From Tetracladium setigerum (taxonomy: Eukaryota > Ascomycota > Leotiomycetes > Helotiales): DNA of 64,000 nucleotides. A program made the position numbers and the translations under genes. Shown piece after piece: positions 56,297 to 64,000 of the stretch. Below the pieces are notes generated by a model. It was not told the origin of the DNA and did no database searches. It saw only the letters and a program-made list of their open reading frames with translations. How positions within the stretch are numbered: position 1 is the stretch's first letter; the number at the start of each line of letters is the position of its first letter. The stretch lies in NCBI GenBank assembly GCA_031472005.1, contig PZJY01000007.1, forward strand, positions 2,157,808 to 2,221,807, written 5' to 3'.

Positions 56297-57543
56297 ATGG
56301 CCACCCAAACTCAAGAAATCACGTCCAATGCCGCTCTCCTCCCGGCCATTCCTTGGCAATCATCACATGGCGAAGTTAATGAGTCCTTCGTACTGAGTGC
56401 CACAAGACAATTTTCATACCAGAAGAGATCAATTACTCCACTTCAAACACCTCGTCATGTTCGCGTGAGAGTTATCGCAACTGGCCTTTGCGGATCCGAT
56501 GTATGAAACCAGCACTTCACCCTGACACTTTCAGTTGACAAGTCCTAACAAGTTGATAGATTCATTACTGGCAACACGGACGTATTGGACGATACGTGGT
56601 GGATGCACCCATCGTGCTCGGTCATGAATCCGCAGGCATTGTTGAGGAATGCGGCGAGAACGTCGTGGGACTCATGGTCGGCGACCGTGTGGCAATTGAA
56701 CCTGGAGTCGGATGCAACACATGCGAGTTCTGTCGAAGCGGGAAATACAACCTGTGCAATTCTATGCAATTTGCAGCAACACCACCTTATGACGGTACAC
56801 TTTCGACCTTCTACAGCGTCCCAGAAGAGTGCTGCTTCAAGCTTCCGGCTCAAGTTTCATTCCGAGAGGGGGCTTTAGTCGAGCCTCTGAGCATCGCTGT
56901 ACATTGTTGTGGACTTGCTGGAAACTTGCAAGGAAAATCGATCGTTATCTTTGGTGCCGGCCCAATTGGCTTGTTGTGCTGCAGTGTAGCGCTCGCGTTC
57001 GGTGCTGCAAAAGCCATCGTGGTTGATGCTGTTGAGTCAAGGTTGGAGTTCGCCAAGAACTTTGGTGCAAATGGAGTATACAAGATGGATTCCACCACGC
57101 CAGAAACCAATGCAGAGAGGCTCGTCTCAAAGGGAAAGCTGCACATGGGTGCTGATGTAGTCATAGATGCCACAGGAGCCGAACCATGCATCGGTTGCGG
57201 AGTGTCTGCACTAAAGCGAGGCGGAGTGTTTGTACAGGCTGGTCTTGGTTCTCCTAGCATTACATTCCCTATTGGCCAAATCTGCGACAAGGAAGCAACG
57301 CTCAGAGGAAGCTTCCGGTATGGTGCAGGCGATTACAAGTTGGCGATAGAACTACTGGCATCCAGACGGGTGCAAGTTGATAGCCTCATAACACATGAAT
57401 TCGCATTTACAGAAGCGGAGAAGGCATTTCAGAATGTTGCAGGAAGGGCTGGTATCAAGTCAATCATATACGGCCCAGGTATCGATGGGAGGACTGTGGG
57501 GGGCTTGGAGCAAAATTTTGGTCCAGAAAATGCGGTGTTATGA
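56297..57543 (+). CDS. zinc-dependent xylitol/sorbitol dehydrogenase, 395 aa
   Basis: Exons 56297-56500 and 56560-57543 (intron 59 nt, GTATGA, TCCTAAC, GATAG) sum to 396 codons. The ATG at 56297 was preferred because the frame upstream of it is poorly protein-like. This is a medium-chain dehydrogenase of the polyol group, which oxidises xylitol or sorbitol to the ketose with NAD+. Catalytic zinc ligands are Cys in TGLCGSD (near residue 65) and His-Glu in VLGHESAG. The structural zinc cysteines are present (GVGCNTCEFCRSGKYNLC). The Rossmann motif is GAGPIGLL, and an acidic residue follows strand 2 (VVDAVESRLEFAKNFGA), which favours NAD+. HYWQHGRIGRYVV and LRGSFRYGAGDYKLA resemble D-xylulose reductases. 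The neighbouring transporter and regulator support a polyol/pentose pathway. Confidence 0.85.
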
Positions 57544-57636
57544 TGATTAGATTATTGTGTTTAGACATTTGCTTGTAGAGCTGTGCAAGGATGGAAAATA
57601 AGATCCTCGATAATTTCGGTTTAAGATTCGTTAGAA

Positions 57637-60080
57637 CTAAGGTTCAGTCCAATGTGAGTCCCAGAACCAATAAAGGCCATTATTGGCCAGATCAAACTCA
57701 ATATTATCGTTTGACCCAAAACCATCATCATCAATGCCAAAGTTCTGTATATACGAGTCGTTGTTATTGCCGTCCATGTCTTGGCTCGTATGTTCATGAC
57801 CGGGTATCCATTCGTGGTTTTTTGTAGCATCAGCGATGTTACTGCCTGTATCGAATCCTGTTGGGAACACTTGTAGCAAAGATTTATTAGTATAATGCAT
57901 AAACATAATTTGAACAAACACATACCGCTCTGCACCGATGCTAAACTCTCGTTCAGCCTCATGGCTATGTCAGCAGTGCTTTGATTTGGCCCATTATTGT
58001 CACTGATGCCCCTACTGAGCGGCAGTTGCACCGGCAAGCGAAGTGTCTCCTGAACAGACATCAACGGCGCTTCAACCAGTGTTGACGAAAAGTCGCCAAG
58101 CATAGCATCTGCTTCGCGGCGCAATAACATGCGAATGACATCCTTCAAAACCATGTTGCTTTGCATTGAGAGTTGTGTTTTCTTTGCCAGGAGTTCCTGT
58201 AGTCGAAAGATACGTGTTATCGTCCTCTTGACGTCCTGAGCTCGATCTGAGAGTGGATCGGACAATGCTAAGACCGCCATCACAATCGCAGAATTGAACA
58301 AGTTGATCGCAAGAAATGCTACTAGATGACTATCCGTCGCAAGCTGAGCCAGTTGAGGCATTTCGGTGACTTTCGATATCCGCATTGCTGCATCCCACCA
58401 TTGTTCCGTGCTGGGTGCCTGGGACTTTGCCATCGGGCTGGTAGCGCTGGAGGTAAACAAAGAGGATGGACTAGTACCAGACGGTGATTGAGCCTCCCCT
58501 TGACCACTCTCCGGCTGATTTCGAATCAGATAGTTAACTTGCTGCGCTAACAGAGGACGGTGAAAAATGATGAGCAAGCTGTCAAAGGTAAGCTGAAGGG
58601 ACAGTGCTTGAAGCCTGTACACTTGTGAAACTCGTGGCTCATTCGCCTCACAATCGGAGCTATGATCAAGTAGAAGATGTGCTGGAAGACATCGACGCCA
58701 GGTCCACATGCGTTCAGTGGCTTCTACGACTCGGTTCATGTATTGTGGATCAGCAATTCTTTCGCTAGAGCCAATAGCACGCATACCGAACACGATCTCG
58801 ATGATTGGTGATGCAGTCAGGTAGAGTTTATTCAGTTCGCGCTGATAGGTAGAGTAACATATCAAAACGCCATCATCTGAAATGGCATTGTGTTTGAAAA
58901 CTGGGGACTCTGTCGTATCAACTGGATGCGCAATGTTACAGTCTTTGTCGTTGATTCCAAGAGGCCGACCATAGGTAACGGAGGCGAACCTTCTTGCATT
59001 AGTTAATGGGACCGCAAATTGATGGGGATTTCACTTGCCTGTCCCATGTATATATAGTCCACCACACTCTTTTACGCTCTTCAATACTGTCGGAATTACC
59101 TCGAAGTGGTTGACGATGAAGACCGATAGCTTGAGCAGTCCGAATGGTTGCTCCTAGCAAGGCAAAAGAAAGATTCGGTTTTCCATGGTATACATAATAG
59201 GAACCAAGAAGGATGCAAACCTGAACTGATGCAATGGAAACCTGATCCATCAACTCTATGAGCTGAGACTCGGCGCGCTGAAGCAGTGATACAGACAGAT
59301 CAAGCCAATTCTCATCTGGAAAATCTGGGTCAACTCCATTCTTGTGTGATTTATACCACGCCCCTATCCCAAGGACTGTCGATAGAAGGTACAAGAATCC
59401 CTTCTGCGAAGGATAAGCAAGACCATCTTGTATGGATTCAAACCTGGCTCGAAACCTAGACTCGAATATCACCAAGCTGAACCAATGCACTGCATCGAAA
59501 TATTCCTCAAGCAATGTGCGCATTATCTGTGTATTCGGCAAGGCGTAACCTAGGATAGACGCGAGGCTACGTTTTTGATGCGGATCCAGACGCGATCCTG
59601 AACTTTTGCCATAGACATCACCACCCGGAATGGCTGATGTGGTTCGCTTCAGCGACGGTTCGCTACTCAGTTGATAGATTCTTTGTGCAATTCCCATCGC
59701 CGAGTCTGCTCCGTCCTCCGCTATACTAGGCCGCCTGCTACTGTCATTACTGGGGACTTCAGACGTAACATTTTTCAGGAACTCATTATGCTGAGAGGCA
59801 TGAATCTGGGCCGGAATAGGTGGACGTGAAGGAGAAAGTGTGCGTCTCCTCTTCACCGCACTTCCGTTAGTATCCTCAGGTTGGTAAGAACACCTGACAT
59901 TTGCGCGAACGCATAGCGAGCATGGTCGGTACGGGTCACACTTGAATCAATACTCAGTTGCACGCGCATTGAAGACACAACAGGGGGCAAATGACTAACT
60001 CGGCTCTTGTTCCGTCGGCATCGCTCACAAGCAGCACTCACTCGCGTGGGTAGCTGGCGCGCTGACGATGTGGTCGCCAT
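57637..60080 (-). CDS. Zn2Cys6 transcription factor, 755 aa
   Basis: Exons are 60080-60000, 59940-59039, 58989-57926 and 57857-57637, totalling exactly 756 codons. Introns are 59, 49 and 68 nt; the second is a GC-AG intron (AG/GCAAGT donor). The binuclear zinc cluster, residues 19-45, is split by intron 1: CERCRRNKSR plus CDPYRPCSLCVRANVRC, a C-x2-C-x6-C-x5-C-x2-C-x6-C pattern. A basic linker (VKRRRTLSPSRP) follows. Residues of about 150-560 match the fungal transcription-factor regulatory domain, with the IGLHRQPLR and ERKRVWWTIYTWDR hallmarks. The tail is acidic and Asn/Asp-rich (a DDDGFGSNDNIEFD stretch), a likely activation region. The start is the ATG at 60080; the upstream in-frame TTG was rejected. 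It is convergent with the dehydrogenase gene, 93 bases apart, and probably controls it and the transporter. Confidence 0.9.
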
Positions 60081-62243
60081 TGTTCCTTGCACCGTTGTTC
60101 GCAAAGTAAGATTACTTTGATTGTGGTTGAGACCAACAACTTGCCGAGGTAGTGCGCCAAGGCAATGGCAACGTGACGTAGAGTCTATTGGGGGTTTTCA
60201 AAATATCTGAGCATTCACAGAAATTTCAACCCCATGATAGAAACCCCGCACGACTACTCTTCCCCAAACTAGCGCCAAAGCTTAATAAGCAGTCAGTCGA
60301 TTTTGGCGCAATAACAAAAGTTAACAAGCTCTCTAGTATCCCTTCGATTCAAAAAGAAAATAAGAAAGTTGTGGACTCAGTGTGGGAGCTGCTTTGTGTA
60401 AAGAATATCTCATTCGCTAATATATCTGACTACCGATAACTCAAAAGTTCTCATGCTAGGCTTTTAAATTCCTTTCTGCGTTCCTTCCTCAATGCGATTC
60501 TTTTCCCCAAGAGTTATATCAGGTTCACGAAAATTTTGACCTTCGAATATACACTTATTTTGTTTTTTGTTTTAATGCCGGTGAACAAGCTCCACCATAG
60601 AGGAGATAAATACTCATAGAAGATAGAAGGCACTTTGGTCTCAGTAATCTATAACAGCGAACTTTCATCCACACATCAAGCAAGTGTAGTGGAAGCTGGC
60701 TTGGTATGAAGGACCTTCCACTAATCTTTCCAATTTTTGCGATGGCTCGCTAAATCAGCAACCAGAAGACAGATTGAATGTCATCTCATGTCCTGTATAG
60801 AAATCGTGACATGCCCTTTAGATTCTTGCTTGCCCATAAGAGCCTATTTCGGGTTACCCATAGAAGTGTTCGGAAACAGATGTGGACATTGAACCCTCCA
60901 CCGGATGCTAATTTGGCACAGGTTCAGAGCCAATACGCGACCATGATTCGCCTGGTTTTGATATCACATTTGCCTTTCATTTAGATTGATGTTGACAACT
61001 ACTGAAGCCTCTAGAGTAATTGTGCTTGCATCCCCATATATCACCGACAGAATAGCCGATGAAGCTATTTATCGCTCCAAGAATGCTGTAGTAGCCAACG
61101 AAAGTTGCATTGAAGTCCCCAAATCATAAACAGACCAAGCGTAAGGACACTTGATACATATAGACAACTTAGAAAATAGATACATATTTTATCAAGGCGA
61201 GAGAGATATTTAATGTGACAATAGCGAGTCTAATTTATATTTGAGAAACACACGACTTTGCCGTAATTTCGCTACAAGTCAAACTACCTCCTCCAAAGAC
61301 AAATAGTTAGTATACAGATAACTGGATGTGCCATGGGGCTAACGATGCATAACTAGGTGCTTCAATCATCAACTACATGACTCAGATTCTCAAACCTTCA
61401 CATACTTATACTAGTTCGCTTACTGCACTGAACAGGCACCGAAAATTCACATCGTCAAGTTGTGTACATAGCTCTGATTCACAGTTTTTTTTTTTTTTAC
61501 ATACCTCTCTGCCGTAGTTAAGAGGAACGATAATTTAAATCGTAATGGGCTTTTTCTACTCTTTCTTTTTTTCGAAACTTTTAAAATCCATAATTCCATG
61601 ATTAGCAGGCTGTGAAGACTTTCATCCACAAGAACTACATCTCTAGCAAGTAATCAACAAGTATACACTTTCCACTTATTTTACTTCATTCAAGGTCGTC
61701 TGGGAGATTAATTCGGTACTTCGACTTCCTAGAATTCAAGCACACTGGATATTGTATGAAAAGGAATTTAAAGTGTTCATCCGGAACGTTGGAGTTCCAC
61801 CCCCAAAAATGGGATACCGGATGAAACATTTACAGATACCGTTGTCGATCTCGTCATTAACACCCTGATTTGACAGGGTCCCAGGTTCGTTTATGCATCA
61901 AATGACACAAACCGTTCTTCCGACCAATTTCCCCATATTCAAAAGAAGCTTCTTGCTCCGTTTTCCCCTCAAAAAGCGGGGTAAGTTCCTCGGTGTGGGG
62001 AAGGTCAAGCTTTGAATTGTTGCTTAAAATTTGAATCGTTTAAGAAATTAAGAACTTCATCGAATTTTGTTCCTGGGGAAGTCGTGTAATATAACCGAGC
62101 GGAGAGGTTCTTACCCGATAATGAAAAGACTTCAGCCGTGGTGATGGAGTGAACAAACAATTCAAGCTCTTTCGTTTGAGTCAGTACTAACTAATGTACC
62201 TACGCAGAATAAACAATCCGGAGTCCGGGGAAGGATCAGCACC
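60081..62243. other. intergenic region between regulator and esterase
   Basis: About 2.2 kb of mostly AT-rich DNA with no supported gene. It contains the second copy of the dispersed repeat at 60914-61058 and a T12-13 run near 61487. Confidence 0.45.
60914..61058 (+). repeat. dispersed repeat copy 2
   Basis: This is the counterpart of 53397-53540. The frame ending in AQVQSQYATMIRLVLISHLP stops at a TAG at 60982-60984, the position matching the stop of copy 1. The downstream non-coding part (TTGACAACTA, CCCCATATATCAC) is also shared. Confidence 0.6.
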
Positions 62244-62250
62244 TATAAAA
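62244..62250 (+). promoter_or_regulatory. TATA box of the esterase gene
   Basis: TATAAAA lies 96 bases upstream of the ATG at 62346, a standard spacing. Confidence 0.6.
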
Positions 62251-62345
62251 GGGAACAATTCTCTTCCAATTTGAAGATAAAGCAAGAGTGGCCAAGTTCC
62301 AGATTGTCAAAGATCTTTAATTCATAATTTCTGAACTCCTTCAGC

Positions 62346-64000
62346 ATGCGAACTTTCTCATTAATTGCTGGCTTGGCAGCCCTCCTCCCTCTATCCAATC
62401 CACAGCCACACCTTCCAGCAAAAATGGTCTCGTTATTAAAACAACGAGCGGTGAGCTTCACGGATTTATCAATTCAACGACTCCCTCCGTTCGTCAATTC
62501 TTAGGCATTCGTTACGCCGAACCCCCCGTTGGTGCCCTTCGCTTCGCACCACCAGTTTCTGTTAAAAAAGCAGCTGGTGCCGTTGATGCCACCAAATTCG
62601 GACCCTCTTGCATGCAGCAATTCTCGAATGGGAAGACAATCTATACTGAGCAAGTACCGCAATTCTTGATCAATGGGGGCAACTCCGAGGATTGCTTGTT
62701 TCTCAACGTCTGGGCCCCTGCGGTGAAGAAGAAGAGGGATGGATACGAAAGTAACAAAGGCCTGCCAGTTTTGTTGTATATCCCTGGAGGTGGATTTACC
62801 GGTGGTGGTGCAAATTCGGATTATAAGTTGCCGCATAATTGGATTCAAAGAACACAGTCTCACATTGTAGTCATCATGAAGTACTAAGCCCACCTCTTCT
62901 TCATCCAAGACCATAGCTGACTTTCAAACAGCTACCGAGTCAATGTTTTTGGCTATCCAAACTCCAAAGCACTTACCGACCTGAACCCTGGATTGCTAGA
63001 TCAACGAAAGGCGTAAGCTCACCTCCAAGAACCCTTCTCCAAACCCATCAACTCACATCCCCCAGCGTAGAATGGACTGTTGCAAACATCGCCGCATTTG
63101 GTGGCGATCCATCTCGAGTCACCCTATGGGGTCAATCGGCCGGAGGCGCTTCCGCAAGCCTGTACTCGTACACCTACCCCAAAAATCCTCTCATTAGCAG
63201 TCTCATCGCCGATTCCGGCTCCGCCAACATCGCACAAAGCGTTGACACGGCCCAAACAAACTTCACCTCACTCGCCGGCCTTGTTGGCTGTGCTGGCTTA
63301 GCTCCAGCACCTGAGATTGAATGTGTACGCAAGGTCGATGCGCAAGTCTTGGAGAATGCACTCTCGAATTATGGCATTAGTGGTCAGAGACCGGCGCTTA
63401 GGTTTGTACCAATTGCGGATGAGAGGACTGTCTTCAAGAACAATACCGATCGAGCTTTAAAGGGGTTGATTGCTAAAATCGTGAGTACTGGTCTTGTGTT
63501 GTGAAATAATCTTAGATAGAGACTGATTTTATATCTGGTGATAGCCTGCAATCATGGGTTCTAATGAGAATGAGGGAGCTGGATTTGTACCATGGTCACC
63601 TGACGGACCTGGAGTAGATGCCTTGTTTGCTGCAACGCAAAATATCATTGCTTGTCCTTTGGGAGTTGAAGTGAAGTAAGTTTATCCTTTTGCGAGCCGA
63701 ATTTCGTAGACGTGAAGCTAACCGCTCCTAGGAATCGCAATCTTGCAAAGCTCCCAACATACCGCTATCAATACGCCGGAAACTTCACAAACGTCTCTCC
63801 TGTCAGTTGGATGGGTGCATACCATAGTGGTAAGTGTTGTCCAATTCCTACTTCAAACACCAACAGTTTTGCTAACCGAAGCTACAGCCGAACTTCCTCT
63901 CCTCTTCGGGACACACTTTGAATTCAGAGGACAATCAACAAAGTTCGAATACCAAGTTTCCCATACAATGGAAGGTGAGCCGACATCAATACTCTCAAAA
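62346..64000 (+). CDS. secreted type-B carboxylesterase/lipase, 3' end outside the window (one frame break)
   Basis: Exons are 62346-62880, 62932-63012, 63066-63480, 63545-63675, 63732-63829 and 63888-63974. A further intron starts at 63975 (GTGAGC) and the gene continues past the window. Introns are 51-64 nt with CAG/TAG acceptors. A signal peptide is visible (MRTFSLIAGLAALLPLS). The family block GIRYAEPPVGALRFAPP follows, then EDCLFLNVWAP, the oxyanion-hole region YIPGGGFTGGG, and the nucleophile elbow GQSAGGAS with its catalytic Ser. The catalytic acid lies in the segment around IMGSNENEGAGF, and the His is beyond the window. One frame break just after the signal peptide is closed by one A in the run at 62420-62424; a nearby CC is an alternative site. 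The product hydrolyses esters of unknown identity outside the cell. Confidence 0.85.

Noticed and set aside
57637..60104. Start of the regulator at the upstream in-frame TTG
   Set aside because: Fungal nuclear genes start at ATG; the ATG at 60080 gives a normal short leader before the zinc cluster.
1..64000. CRISPR arrays, rRNA genes, complete transposons
   Set aside because: No regularly spaced repeats, no rRNA signatures, and no transposase or reverse transcriptase frames were seen on either strand.

Overview
The window looks like nuclear DNA of a filamentous ascomycete (Pezizomycotina). Most genes carry short introns of about 45-70 nt with GTAAGT/GTATGT-like donors, CTAAC/CTGAC-like branch sites and CAG/TAG/AAG acceptors. 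The gene families are typical of moulds: a Zn2Cys6 regulator, sugar-porter MFS, assimilatory nitrite reductase and a Ran1-like kinase domain. A leotiomycete (Helotiales-type) origin is a guess from general protein similarity; nothing here proves it. No transposon, CRISPR array or rRNA gene was recognised. The order is gene blocks separated by gene-poor stretches of 1-6 kb.

Layout. 2.7-3.4 kb: a small unrecognised basic protein. 3.4-5.5 kb: polypyrimidine and microsatellite DNA. 5.6-22 kb: housekeeping-type genes, namely a BTB-like protein, a TMEM135-like membrane protein, an LRRC40-like LRR protein, a coiled-coil protein and an armadillo-type SmgGDS homologue. 23-24 kb: an aldolase of the dihydrodipicolinate synthase superfamily, followed by about 6 kb without a supported gene. 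30-34 kb: a small unrecognised two-exon gene and an integral membrane protein. 35.7-39.4 kb: assimilatory nitrite reductase, with TGATAAG (GATA-factor) sites upstream. 40.6-49.3 kb: two tRNA-Ile(AAU) genes and one degenerate copy, two unrecognised genes and an MFS transporter. 50.3-53.2 kb: one gene joining an N-terminal STAND-type domain, a ubiquitin-like domain, a zinc ribbon and a pseudokinase. 54-60 kb: a sugar transporter, a xylitol/sorbitol dehydrogenase and a Zn2Cys6 regulator that form a plausible polyol/pentose utilisation cluster. 62.3 kb to the end: a secreted carboxylesterase running off the window.

Two observations stand out. First, both complete tRNA-Ile(AAU) genes, and the degenerate copy, are interrupted in the 5' strand of the anticodon stem (between positions 27 and 28) by a 49-127 nt insert. 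The insert has spliceosomal signals (GTAAGT/GTATGT/GTTAGT ... AG), not the usual tRNA intron position 37/38. One of the genes also has an ordinary 14-nt intron at 37/38. Removing the inserts restores perfect cloverleaves.

Second, seven protein genes contain thirteen frame breaks in total, and each is repaired by adding one base to a homopolymer run. After that correction the exon lengths of every complete affected gene sum to whole codons. The uniform direction and homopolymer context point to sequencing or assembly error rather than decay, and these genes are therefore annotated as CDS with stated breaks.
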